From Chitinophaga rhizophila (GTDB taxonomy: Bacteria > Bacteroidota > Bacteroidia > Chitinophagales > Chitinophagaceae): a DNA stretch of 64,000 nucleotides. The notes beneath the pieces were generated by a model. The model saw nothing but the letters and a program-made list of their open reading frames with translations. It had not been told where the DNA came from and searched no databases. The stretch is from assembly GCF_019492185.1 (NCBI RefSeq), contig NZ_JAICCF010000001.1, forward strand, positions 1,984,001-2,048,000, in the 5' to 3' direction. Positions 18,215-26,691 of this stretch are shown here, one piece after another (the stretch's first letter is position 1; every line of letters begins with the position of its first letter). Made by a program: the position numbers and the translations under genes.

Positions 18215-19105
18215 ATGAAAACGAGATTTATCCCAGTATTACTGCTGCTGGCAGCCTGCGCTAAAGAAAAGACGCCTGAGGAGATCAATACACCAACCCC
18301 GCTGATCACAAAAACGTATACCTATAGTGAATCGGAAAATTCCAATGTGAGAGATCTGTATATTATCGATTCCTTGGAATACAATACCAATAAACAGCTA
18401 AGCAAGCTCTATTCCTACTGGCGTAATACTGACACGTTGGAATATACGTTCCCTTATAATGGCAACGGAGAGATAACCGAGATGCATATCAGGAATGAGA
18501 AGAATACCAGTTCAAACAGCGATTACTTCTTCTATTACAATAAAGATAACCGCCTCGACAGTATTGTACAGAAAGAGGCATTGGAGCAATTTTACAGCCT
18601 GCTGAAATACGATTCGAAAAACAAGATATCAAGTGTGCTGACGTATCAGACTTTTCCTGGGGATCTTACACTGATATCAACAAATGACTACTACAGAAAT
18701 ACGCAACTGGATTCTGTTGTATCTAAAAATCTGTATCCGACTGTGCTTTCAACCATGCGTTATGTCTATGATACTGCGCCGGCAGATGCGAGGCCCCTAC
18801 TTAATTTTGACAGGAGTTATATACTTGCACTGGCACACAGAACGAACTTCAAAACCTTGTTCGCTACAAGTTCATATGCGAATCACTTTACCAATCAGTT
18901 TGTCAATCCACAGGACCTGGCTATCAGAAATGGGACTGCTGATTACCGTGTAACTGCCCCTGCTGCCCCTTTCAACACCAAAGAAGATGTGCTGAACAAA
19001 TTTGAACTGAATACAGCAGGCGACGTTGGTTCGTATAGAATATCTTACTTTAATGGAATGTATCATAATTATACCTACATGACATTTGAATATATGATCA
19101 GATAA
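18215..19105 (+). CDS. lipoprotein of unknown function
   Basis: The 296-residue product has a short signal peptide with lipobox LLAAC and Lys shortly after, so it is a lipoprotein. The mature part is rich in Tyr, Asn, Asp and Thr with recurring patterns such as YNTNKQLSKLY and YDSKNKISSVL that resemble the short strand repeats of YD/Rhs-like or DUF4595-type Bacteroidota proteins; this likeness is weak. No enzyme motif is visible. It stands alone, followed by a strong hairpin. Confidence 0.7.
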   Translation: MKTRFIPVLLLLAACAKEKTPEEINTPTPLITKTYTYSESENSNVRDLYIIDSLEYNTNKQLSKLYSYWRNTDTLEYTFPYNGNGEITEMHIRNEKNTSSNSDYFFYYNKDNRLDSIVQKEALEQFYSLLKYDSKNKISSVLTYQTFPGDLTLISTNDYYRNTQLDSVVSKNLYPTVLSTMRYVYDTAPADARPLLNFDRSYILALAHRTNFKTLFATSSYANHFTNQFVNPQDLAIRNGTADYRVTAPAAPFNTKEDVLNKFELNTAGDVGSYRISYFNGMYHNYTYMTFEYMIR

Positions 19106-19110
19106 TACAT

Positions 19111-19143
19111 AGCGGCGCTATAGTGAATAGCTATAGCGCCGCT
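19111..19143 (+). terminator. hairpin after the lipoprotein gene
   Basis: AGCGGCGCTATAG and CTATAGCGCCGCT form a perfect 13-bp stem with a 7-base loop. There is no T-tract, so it may act as a 3' stabiliser or a factor-assisted terminator. Confidence 0.65.
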
Positions 19144-19396
19144 ACTGCTAAAACAATGCCCTTTGTATGCAGGCCCCTTCTTCTCTACCTATCACTCTCC
19201 TCATATTAGTAACCCATCATCCCTGAACGCTGGTTTACACCATTTTTACCTTACTGGTGATTTCGATTTAACACTGATAACCAGCGGCACCTGGGATATT
19301 GAACGATGCTGAAATTTGACTAGAAACAGTTTCCCTGATAAATAATCGCGTCTTCAATGCTTGAAATTGAGTACTTTTAAATAAATAACGACTTTA

Positions 19397-19816
19397 GTGA
19401 ATACAGAAAAATCCCCTGTTACTTGTTTTGTTGTAGATGATGATATTGATGATCAGGAGTTATTTTCCGCTGCGATGGAGAATAGTATACTGAAGCAATA
19501 CTCGTGCGTATTTGCCAGTGACGGGGTAGAAGCAATGGAAAGACTGAATGAAGGATTGCTTCCTGACTATATTTTTCTCGATCTCAACATGCCCCGTCTG
19601 GATGGCCTGGAATGCCTCAGCGAAATCAGGAATCAGGAAAAGCTGAAACAGATACCCATTGCCATCTATTCTACTTCAAGTGATGAGCACAATAAGGCGC
19701 AGGCACTAAGCCTTGGCGCTACGGCATTTATATCCAAGCCAACAAAATTCAATGAACTGGTCAACAGGTTGAGTGATTTCTTTACGACATACAAACCAAC
19801 CCAACAAGGTCTTTAG
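19397..19816 (+). CDS. single-domain response regulator
   Basis: The 139-residue protein is one receiver domain and nothing else. It starts with GTG. Acidic residues in CFVVDDDIDDQELF form the metal site, the phosphoacceptor Asp is in YIFLDLNMPRLDG, the conserved Thr/Ser lies in IAIYSTSSD, and the Lys is in FISKPTKF. With no output domain it must act by protein contact or as a phosphate shuttle. Only one base separates its stop from the start of the hybrid kinase, so the two are co-translated and are likely signalling partners. Confidence 0.93.
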   Translation: MNTEKSPVTCFVVDDDIDDQELFSAAMENSILKQYSCVFASDGVEAMERLNEGLLPDYIFLDLNMPRLDGLECLSEIRNQEKLKQIPIAIYSTSSDEHNKAQALSLGATAFISKPTKFNELVNRLSDFFTTYKPTQQGL

Positions 19817-19817
19817 C

Positions 19818-22800
19818 ATGACAGAAAATACTACGCAATTCCTTTCCGGTGGAGGGGAAATGGGGAAACTTATTCGCTCAATGGACTGGTCTCAAACGGC
19901 GCTTGGACCGATAGAGACATGGCCGCAGAGTTTAAGAACTACCGTCAGTCTTTGCTTATCATCTACATTTCCGATTCTCATTGCCTGGGGGCCGGAGACT
20001 ATTCAGATATATAACGACAGTTATCGCCCTATCTGTGGGGCAAAACATCCCGCCTCTATGGGACAGAACTTCCGTATTTGCTGGGAGACAGCATTACCGG
20101 TAGTAGGCGATGCCTTTACACGCGGACAGGAAGGCGAGGGTACTTATATCAAAGACCAGCGCATGTTTCTGGATCGGTATGGCTACCTTGAAGAAGCCTT
20201 CATGACCTTCTCCTTCGCCCCTATCAGGGATGAATCGGGCGGTGTCGGAGGGATCTTCCACCCTATTACCGAAACAACAGAAAAGATGCTGAGTGCTCGC
20301 CGCACGCAGGTACTCCGTGATCTTGCGGCGCAGATAGGGAAAGCGCAGACTGTTGATGACATCTGCACACTGGCAGGCGCACATCATGAGGATTATGTTA
20401 CAGACCTGCCCTTCCTGCTATTATATAAGATCAATGCCGATTCTGGCGAGTCCACACTAATGACTTCTATGGGTGTGGAGAAAGCTCCGATGCTGGCTCC
20501 GGAGACGATTACGCCTGACAATGACCATGACAAATGGCCGCTGCGAAGCGTATTAGAGGGCAGGATCCAGCAGGTAGATGAACTAGGCAATATTTTCGGT
20601 CAGTTTGAATGTGCGCCTTATCCGCAAGCGCCAGGTACAGCCATGCTGCTACCTATTCAGATATCCGGCCAGGAAACACCTTTTGGCTTTCTTGTAGCCG
20701 GCGTGAGCGCCTGTCGTGCTATGGACCCGGCCTACCTTAACTTCTATGAATTACTGAATAACACCTTTAATACGGCCTTCTCGAATGTGTATGCCTATGA
20801 GCAGGAACAGAAACGTGCGGCCGCACTGGCAGAAATTGACAGGGCTAAAACAGCCTTCTTCAGTAATGTAAGCCATGAGTTCAGAACTCCGCTGACACTC
20901 ATGTTAGGCCCGCTGGAAGAATTGTTACAGCATGATGCAATCAAAGAAGAACCTGCCGTATTAGACAATATTGCCTCTACCCACCGCAATGCACAAAGGC
21001 TGCTGAAACTGGTAAATAACTTACTGGACTACAGCAGGGTTGAAGTAGGTCGTGTACAGGCGTTCTTTCAGCCGGTTAATCTTTCCCAGCTTACCGCTGA
21101 CCTGTCCAGCAGCTTCCGGGCGATCATTGAAAAAGCAGGCATGCAGCTGCATGTAGAATGCCCGCCAATGAGTAAACAGGTATATGCCGACCAGGAGATG
21201 TGGGAAAAGATCATCCTGAACCTCCTGTCCAATGCCTTCAAGTATACGATGGAGGGTGCAATCACCGTGCGGCTATCTGAGTCGGCAACAGAAGCTATAC
21301 TACAGGTGGAAGATACGGGCACCGGCATTCCTGCAAAAGAGCTGCCGCATATGTTTGAACGCTTCCACAGGGTTGAGCAGGCCGTAGGCCGTACCCATGA
21401 AGGATCAGGCATAGGCTTGTCGCTGGTGCATGAACTGGTAAAATTGCATAACGGAGACATCAGCATAGAGAGTGAGTTAGGCAAAGGCACCTGCTTTACT
21501 ATCCGCATCCCTTTCGGCAGGTCGCATCTGCCGGCGGCACAAGTATCAGAAAAAGAGAAACAGATAGATACCAATTTTCTGAAAAAGGCATTTCTGCAGG
21601 AAGCAGCTTCTCTGCTGGATAATAGTCCGTCGAAAGCTGAAGAATTTGCTCCTGACCTGTCCGATGGAAAAGACGTCGTATTGGTGGTGGATGATAATAC
21701 AGATATGCGTCAATACCTCACAAGACTTCTGGAACCTTATTATACCGTACAGACTGCCACAAACGGGCAGGATGCACTGCATAAAATCAGGCAGCAGCCC
21801 CCTGCACTGGTACTCAGTGATATCATGATGCCGGTAATGGATGGAAAAGGCTTGTTGCAGCGGTTGAAAGGAGACGTTCATACGATGACGATTCCGCTGA
21901 TCTTCCTCTCAGCCAGAGCGGGAAATGAAGCCCGGGTAGATGGATTGGAAGACGGCGCAGATGATTACCTGGTGAAACCGTTTTCGGCAAAAGAACTGCT
22001 TACCAAGATCAAAACGCAGATAGGCGTTGCCAGGACACTGTCAAAAAGAACCAGCGATCTGAAATCTGCCAATGAGGAATTACTGCGTAGTAACCAACAG
22101 TTGCGGGACTTTGCCCACATCTCCAGTCATGACCTGCAGGAACCGCTGCGTAAGATTCAGATCTTTGCAGATATCCTGATTAAACAGTCACAGGAAGGCA
22201 CTATTGCGCCCGATAAATACCTGGAGAAGATTGTAGCTTCTGCGAATCGCATGTCTACGCTGATCAACGACCTGCTACATTTCTCAAAACTGAATATTAC
22301 CAGCGCACATACAGAAGTTACAGATCTTAATACTATTGTACAACAGGTCATTAATGATTTTGAGCTGGTGATCCGTAACAGGCAGGCAGTGATCAATGTG
22401 AGTCATTTGCCAGTTATAAAAGCAATACCAGTCCAGATGAATCAATTGTTCTTCAATCTGTTGAGTAATGCGTTAAAGTTCTCCACAACAGCGCCTGTTA
22501 TTCATGTCACAGCCAATGTAATTACCGCCGGAACGCATAATAACATACGAGGCTTGCTGAAGAATGTAGACTATCATGAAATAGTAGTGAAGGATAACGG
22601 GATCGGGTTTGACCAGCAGTATGCAGAGAGAATATTCACTATCTTCCAACGATTGGTGAAGCAAACCCATTATGAGGGTAATGGTATTGGACTAACTATG
22701 TGCAGGAAGATTGTTGAGAACCATGAGGGAATGATCAACGTTACTTCAAAGCCGGGAGCAGGTAGCTCTTTTTCTATCTATTTACCTGTTCTTGATGGAA

Positions 22801-22829
22801 CAGCGGCAGTAGATCCTGTGCAGAACTAA
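19818..22829 (+). CDS. hybrid histidine kinase with two kinase modules (PAS-GAF-HK-REC-HK)
   Basis: I chose the ATG one base after the response regulator stop; an in-frame ATG 45 bases earlier lies inside that gene. The 1003-residue protein has no membrane segment. In order it shows a PAS-like domain (WSQTALGPIETWPQSLRTTV onward), a GAF-like domain (about 165-330), HisKA with H353 (SHEFRTPL), an HATPase (NLLSNAFKYT, DTGTGIP, GSGIGLSLV), a receiver with D625/D626 and phosphoacceptor D668 (LSDIMMPVMDG), then a second HisKA with H771 (SSHDLQEPLRK) and a second HATPase (NLLSNALKFS, DNGIGFD, GNGIGLTM). Two complete kinase cores in one chain are unusual; phytochrome-like proteins often have the second type. 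It is soluble, so it should sense a cytoplasmic signal. Confidence 0.95.
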   Translation: MTENTTQFLSGGGEMGKLIRSMDWSQTALGPIETWPQSLRTTVSLCLSSTFPILIAWGPETIQIYNDSYRPICGAKHPASMGQNFRICWETALPVVGDAFTRGQEGEGTYIKDQRMFLDRYGYLEEAFMTFSFAPIRDESGGVGGIFHPITETTEKMLSARRTQVLRDLAAQIGKAQTVDDICTLAGAHHEDYVTDLPFLLLYKINADSGESTLMTSMGVEKAPMLAPETITPDNDHDKWPLRSVLEGRIQQVDELGNIFGQFECAPYPQAPGTAMLLPIQISGQETPFGFLVAGVSACRAMDPAYLNFYELLNNTFNTAFSNVYAYEQEQKRAAALAEIDRAKTAFFSNVSHEFRTPLTLMLGPLEELLQHDAIKEEPAVLDNIASTHRNAQRLLKLVNNLLDYSRVEVGRVQAFFQPVNLSQLTADLSSSFRAIIEKAGMQLHVECPPMSKQVYADQEMWEKIILNLLSNAFKYTMEGAITVRLSESATEAILQVEDTGTGIPAKELPHMFERFHRVEQAVGRTHEGSGIGLSLVHELVKLHNGDISIESELGKGTCFTIRIPFGRSHLPAAQVSEKEKQIDTNFLKKAFLQEAASLLDNSPSKAEEFAPDLSDGKDVVLVVDDNTDMRQYLTRLLEPYYTVQTATNGQDALHKIRQQPPALVLSDIMMPVMDGKGLLQRLKGDVHTMTIPLIFLSARAGNEARVDGLEDGADDYLVKPFSAKELLTKIKTQIGVARTLSKRTSDLKSANEELLRSNQQLRDFAHISSHDLQEPLRKIQIFADILIKQSQEGTIAPDKYLEKIVASANRMSTLINDLLHFSKLNITSAHTEVTDLNTIVQQVINDFELVIRNRQAVINVSHLPVIKAIPVQMNQLFFNLLSNALKFSTTAPVIHVTANVITAGTHNNIRGLLKNVDYHEIVVKDNGIGFDQQYAERIFTIFQRLVKQTHYEGNGIGLTMCRKIVENHEGMINVTSKPGAGSSFSIYLPVLDGTAAVDPVQN

Positions 22830-22841
22830 ACATCTATTTAC

Positions 22842-22894
22842 TGATAAAAGCATAGGGGCCGCTGAGATAATCAGCGGCCCCTATGCTTTTATCA
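22842..22894. terminator. bidirectional terminator with a perfect 24-bp stem
   Basis: The arms begin TGATAAAAGCATAGG and end CCTATGCTTTTATCA around a 5-base loop GATAA. It separates the kinase gene from the convergent gene on the minus strand, and it contains the stop codon of the latter. A and T runs within both arms give a T-tract on either strand. Confidence 0.9.
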
Positions 22895-23554
22895 GGCATC
22901 AGCTTCAAAGCCATGACCATTTGACCCATAGAATATCAGCCAGCGTGCGGCTGAATAGAGAATGTGTACCTGGCTGGATAGCGACCCTACTTCTACGTCG
23001 GGCGGCAACTGCTGATCTTTAAGAGAACAAAGATTGTGTGTACTGGCCAGTTTGTCTGCTACTTCCAGCAGCTGCTTACCATATGCCAGCGTCTCTTCGG
23101 CTGTATGGGTTTCCCATGCTTTGTTATATAATGCCTCTCCCAGCAGTTCTTTACAGAATACTTCAATAAACTTTGCCCGGAACACATTTTCATCCTGGGT
23201 TTCAGAGATGTATACCGGTACGCCTTCTGTTTCTTTTGCCAGTTCTATGACGTAGTATCCCTCGTAGTGGCGTTGCCAGTCCTCCAGGGTATCTGACTGC
23301 TCACTTGCCTCATATAGCCTTTTTACCCAGTCATCCGCCTCCTGGTCTCTTCCTACCCGGGGAGCCTGGATCGTTTCATAAGATGGGATCTGGATATCAA
23401 ACCATTCCGCTTTCAACTCTTCCCTTGTAAAGCGCTTTCTTGTACCGGGCTTAACCGGTATAGGATCAATACCACGGAGTATGCGAAACAACTGATCAAA
23501 TCGGTCCTTACAGCCAGGCTTTGGTTTGCCTAACGGACGCCAGTCTAGTCCCAT
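22892..23554 (-). CDS. conserved hypothetical protein
   Basis: The 220-residue product has no signal peptide and should be cytoplasmic. It begins MGLDWRPLGKPKPGCKDRFD and is rich in Glu, Asp and Trp; the central part (DDWVKRLYEASEQ, LEDWQRHYEGYYVIELAKE) looks alpha-helical. I do not recognise the family, and no catalytic motif stands out. Its stop codon lies within the terminator hairpin shared with the kinase gene. The neighbouring exporter fragment gives no hint of function. Confidence 0.7.
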   Translation of the reverse strand: MGLDWRPLGKPKPGCKDRFDQLFRILRGIDPIPVKPGTRKRFTREELKAEWFDIQIPSYETIQAPRVGRDQEADDWVKRLYEASEQSDTLEDWQRHYEGYYVIELAKETEGVPVYISETQDENVFRAKFIEVFCKELLGEALYNKAWETHTAEETLAYGKQLLEVADKLASTHNLCSLKDQQLPPDVEVGSLSSQVHILYSAARWLIFYGSNGHGFEADA

Positions 23555-23648
23555 AAAAAGTGCTAATTAGAGTTTCAAAAAACGAGGTAATCAGATATTG
23601 CCTGCAAAAAGGTAAATATATAAACTCAAAAGGATTTATACGAATATC

Positions 23649-24017
23649 ATGATAAGTTCCTTTTGTTATACCTGTTTAAAACCTGCAAAACCATCATTAT
23701 TTCGTCCTATGACATGCACAGGTAGTATAGTCGGTATATCCTTCACTAATACACTGAATCCGAAAGTAGCGTTGTTCTTCCTTTTCTTTTTTCCACAGTT
23801 TATCCGGAAGGAGTATTTTAATAGTCCGGCACCATTTATAACACTGGGGATCACTTATGCTATATTGGGAGTGATGTGGTTTCTGATAATAACTTATTTT
23901 TCTTCCATGTTCTCTGACCGGCTGAAGGCAAATCCGGGCTTCAATAAGTGGATGAATAAGACCTCTGGTGTGGTGTATATACTGATGGGGATTAAGATTG
24001 CTATGACGAAGAGGTAA
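23649..24017 (+). pseudogene. C-terminal fragment of a LysE/RhtB-type amino-acid exporter
   Basis: The frame covers 122 residues, while intact RhtB-type exporters have about 205. The segment NTLNPKVALFFLFFFPQFI is the family signature of the second half, followed by two more membrane helices and the usual C-terminal KTSGVVYILMGIKIAM. The N-terminal half with the first helices is not found upstream, where the sequence becomes AT-rich. I infer a truncated, non-functional gene; a short active protein is less likely. Confidence 0.7.
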
Positions 24018-24041
24018 TTAGTTGTTTGATATATACTGAAG

Positions 24042-24068
24042 GCCGGTGATAGGATCTATATCTCCGGC
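24042..24068 (+). terminator. terminator after the LysE-type fragment
   Basis: GCCGGTGATA and TATCTCCGGC form an imperfect 10-bp stem followed by TTTTTT. Confidence 0.75.
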
Positions 24069-24697
24069 TTTTTTATTTAAGGAATAAGTATTGCCAGGCG
24101 AGGATGTACATATATGATCTTCTCAACAATTTAAAAAACAGTACAATACTAAGTCATTCATTATAAAATATTTACCACTGGATTTGTATGTCTGTGTGTG
24201 AAAATATCTGTATCTTGTATGCATAGACTGACCTCAAACAGCGACGCGAAAACCATAACTATTATACATCAACCAATCAATTTGACATCCATAACGATTT
24301 AACGAACACCTTATCTGAAAACTGCATGGCAATAACATGGTGCAGGACGCAACATCCGTCTGTGGCATTATTGTCTTGTCTATTCCTCCCTTCACGCAAA
24401 ATAGATCTGGTAATGAAGTGTACACGTAAGGCGGAGATCGGCATGTTACGCATCGCTGTTACTGCTATGATATATTTTTCAGGTAACAATGGCACCGGCA
24501 AAACAAAGGATATTGATGGAGGTGTACCGGGTGTGATAAGGTAAGTCAGGTTACTTGTATTCCGTGGTATGATAATCTTCGGTTTGCAGCCGGATATACT
24601 TACGCTATGTATAAGGCAAAGTATCCTTCCAAAGCATTGCTGCAAAAAATGGATAAGCAAAGAAAGTAGGACGGTAATAAATGAGAAAGAACAAGTT

Positions 24698-24717
24698 ACG
24701 GCCCGTTTTCGGGCTGT
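24698..24717 (+). terminator. terminator of a decayed or unidentified transcript
   Basis: GCCCG-TTTT-CGGGC with partial extension is followed by TTTCTTTTT, typical of an intrinsic terminator on the plus strand. The decayed reading frame ending near 24669 is the only candidate upstream. Confidence 0.7.
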
Positions 24718-24806
24718 TTCTTTTTGTGGGAAGCCACCTGCGGTATTGACTATTACATTCCAAATATTCTATATTTGACATCCAATCGAACTTTCAAACC
24801 TATACC

Positions 24807-25406
24807 ATGGATAATGTTGATATCGTACAGATATTAGGAACCGGCCTTTCCGGTTTTGGCTTTCTGCTGATGTACCTGGCTTATAAACTGATCAGCAGCC
24901 TGGTTCCATTGCCTGATGTTAATCCACACATCATTAAAATGATTAACCGTTATATGCTGGTATGTTTCATCATGACGGTGACAGTAGGCATTTTTACCTT
25001 TATGACTACTTCGTACAAGAACCATGTCATTTCTGATCAGGCAGCATTGCTGAAAAGTAAGGATACTGTGTTAAACATTCTGGCCACCTCCCAGAAGAGT
25101 AAATTATTATCGGATAGTCTTTGCCGGAATCTTGACAGTCAGCTGATTACTGATGCAAAATCAAGGCAGAACAGCTACCTTGATACTTTGCAGAAATATA
25201 TGGAGCTGGAGGATAACCCGGGACAGCGTGAGCGTTTTAATCGTTATAAAGAGAATCTGTCGGCCGTAACAGACTCACTGGCAATGGATCATTTGGACAG
25301 AGGAAAAAGGGAATTTCTGAAGGAGAAGTTTGTGGTATTGAATGATTCAATAACTCGTCTTTCGTTGAAAGTGGCAGCTGCCAAGAGCGTTGTACAACCG
25401 AAATAA
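24807..25406 (+). CDS. small membrane protein with coiled coil, unknown function
   Basis: The 199-residue product has two membrane segments, about residues 10-35 (GTGLSGFGFLLMYLAYKLI) and 48-68 (YMLVCFIMTVTVGIFTFMTT), and then about 130 hydrophilic residues that look like a coiled coil with Asp, Lys and Leu. The soluble part could face either side. No enzyme motif or known family is evident. It is followed by its own terminator, so it is probably a single-gene transcript. The next gene, an ADP-ribose glycohydrolase, is transcribed separately. Confidence 0.65.
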   Translation: MDNVDIVQILGTGLSGFGFLLMYLAYKLISSLVPLPDVNPHIIKMINRYMLVCFIMTVTVGIFTFMTTSYKNHVISDQAALLKSKDTVLNILATSQKSKLLSDSLCRNLDSQLITDAKSRQNSYLDTLQKYMELEDNPGQRERFNRYKENLSAVTDSLAMDHLDRGKREFLKEKFVVLNDSITRLSLKVAAAKSVVQPK

Positions 25407-25428
25407 GCATATCTTTTTTAGTAAGGTG

Positions 25429-25453
25429 GCCCGCTGTAGTCTATACAGCGGGC
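25429..25453 (+). terminator. terminator after the two-helix membrane protein gene
   Basis: GCCCGCTGTA and TACAGCGGGC form a perfect 10-bp stem with a 5-base loop followed by TTTTT. Confidence 0.9.
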
Positions 25454-25633
25454 TTTTTATTGGCGGCAGGATGTAGGAGGCGGACAGGTAATTTTGTTGG
25501 TAAGGAGAGGTGTAGAGGTGAGATTACTTATAGAATATGCTTTGAGAAAATAGGTTGTATGGTGAAATTAATTTGTCGCTTTCAGTAAAAAGCAGTCTCT
25601 TTGTGTCATTATTACGCAAAGAATTTTTATCGG

Positions 25634-26500
25634 ATGAACAGGAATGAAAGAGTAAGAATTGCTTATGAGACCCAGGACATATTAGCGACAGGCAATTACA
25701 CCAACCGGAGCAACGAAGTAGTAGATCTGAGTGCAGATCTGCAGTATACAATAGGCCAGACCGTTCACTATACCCCCGAGGATTTTGATCAGGTGATCAT
25801 CAGAAGAGACGCATTACTGCAAACGCGGGGAACTGACATGTGCAGGTTTGAGGTTACCGCCGAAACGACATTTGGAGCAGCTGCAAGGCTGATCATAAAG
25901 GAGCAGGAGGAGAATGTATGCTGCCTGAATTTTGCTTCAGCGAAGAACCCTGGCGGTGGGTTTCTGACAGGCGCACAGGCACAGGAAGAGAGCCTCGCAA
26001 GGGCGAGTGGGCTATATGCCAGTCTGCAAGCTAAACCAGAGATGTATCAGATCAATCGAGAAAACCGCAGTTTACTGTATACGGATCATATGATCTATTC
26101 TCCCTTGGTACCCGTATTCAGAAATGACAGGGACCATTTATTGGACGTACCTTACCGCGTCTCTATCATTACAGCTCCCGCTGTAAATAGAGGGGCATTA
26201 TTGAATAATGAGCCAGCCAGTGAACCTAGAATAGAGCCAGTAATGATGGAACGGATAGAAAAGCTGCTGTCGGTCGCAGTTGTCAACAACCAGACGACGC
26301 TCGTACTTGGCGCATGGGGATGCGGTGTATTCAGGAACAAGACGGAAGATGTGGCCCGTTGGTTTGCCCATCATCTGTATAGCGAGACTTTCAAATATGC
26401 GTTTAAACGTATTGTATTTGCCATCTATGATCCTTCTCCAAAACGTACAAGCATTGATGCCTTTAGAAAGGAATTTGGAGCCGTAGGTTATACCGGATAA
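25634..26500 (+). CDS. bacterial-type poly(ADP-ribose) glycohydrolase (TIGR02452/DUF2263 family)
   Basis: The 288-residue protein carries the PARG signature GGG-X7-QEE: G107-G109 and Q117-E118-E119 within NPGGGFLTGAQAQEESLARA, where E119 should be the catalytic acid. The N-terminal helical part (MNRNERVRIAYETQDIL) and the macro-domain end LVLGAWGCGVFRNKTEDVA match the bacterial PARG group. These enzymes remove ADP-ribose polymers or related modifications from proteins or nucleic acids. I chose the first ATG; an upstream TTG adds 11 residues. No ADP-ribosyltransferase is nearby, so the substrate is open. It is cytoplasmic and apparently monocistronic. Confidence 0.93.
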   Translation: MNRNERVRIAYETQDILATGNYTNRSNEVVDLSADLQYTIGQTVHYTPEDFDQVIIRRDALLQTRGTDMCRFEVTAETTFGAAARLIIKEQEENVCCLNFASAKNPGGGFLTGAQAQEESLARASGLYASLQAKPEMYQINRENRSLLYTDHMIYSPLVPVFRNDRDHLLDVPYRVSIITAPAVNRGALLNNEPASEPRIEPVMMERIEKLLSVAVVNNQTTLVLGAWGCGVFRNKTEDVARWFAHHLYSETFKYAFKRIVFAIYDPSPKRTSIDAFRKEFGAVGYTG

Positions 26501-26594
26501 TAGCAGGTAATATTGTAGCCTCCATTACTAACCAGCTCACACCCTTATGACTACTACTGCAAGGCGGATTTTTCTGTTATAACTGGTTATACCA

Positions 26595-26619
26595 GGAGTG
26601 ATCCGTCAAGGATCACTCC
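26595..26619. repeat. 10-bp inverted repeat upstream of the GH43-type gene
   Basis: GGAGTGATCC-GTCAA-GGATCACTCC is a perfect hairpin about 70 bp before the GH43-type start and about 95 bp after the PARG stop. There is no T-tract. It could be an operator, an mRNA leader hairpin, or a weak terminator of the PARG gene. Confidence 0.6.
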
Positions 26620-26691
26620 GATTACAAGGGCAGAGTATGACAGCTAACCTGGACAAAAGCCTTAATTTTAGCGTGTCTGAAACTGTTTGTT

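Larger units (their letters stand above)
24018..24806. other. gene-poor region with traces of decayed coding sequence
   Basis: A terminator at 24042-24068 closes the exporter fragment and another at 24698-24717 lies near the right end. Between them the plus strand has frame 24326-24544 and, in a different frame, a stretch of roughly 24520-24669 that encodes PWYDNLRFAAGYTYAMYKAK and ends in MDKQRK. The protein-like composition and the terminator right after it suggest a frameshifted gene, but I recognise no family. Confidence 0.4.

Noticed and set aside
24277..24660. 127-codon minus-strand frame
   Set aside because: It opposes the plus-strand pieces and the plus-strand terminator, and its composition is not protein-like.
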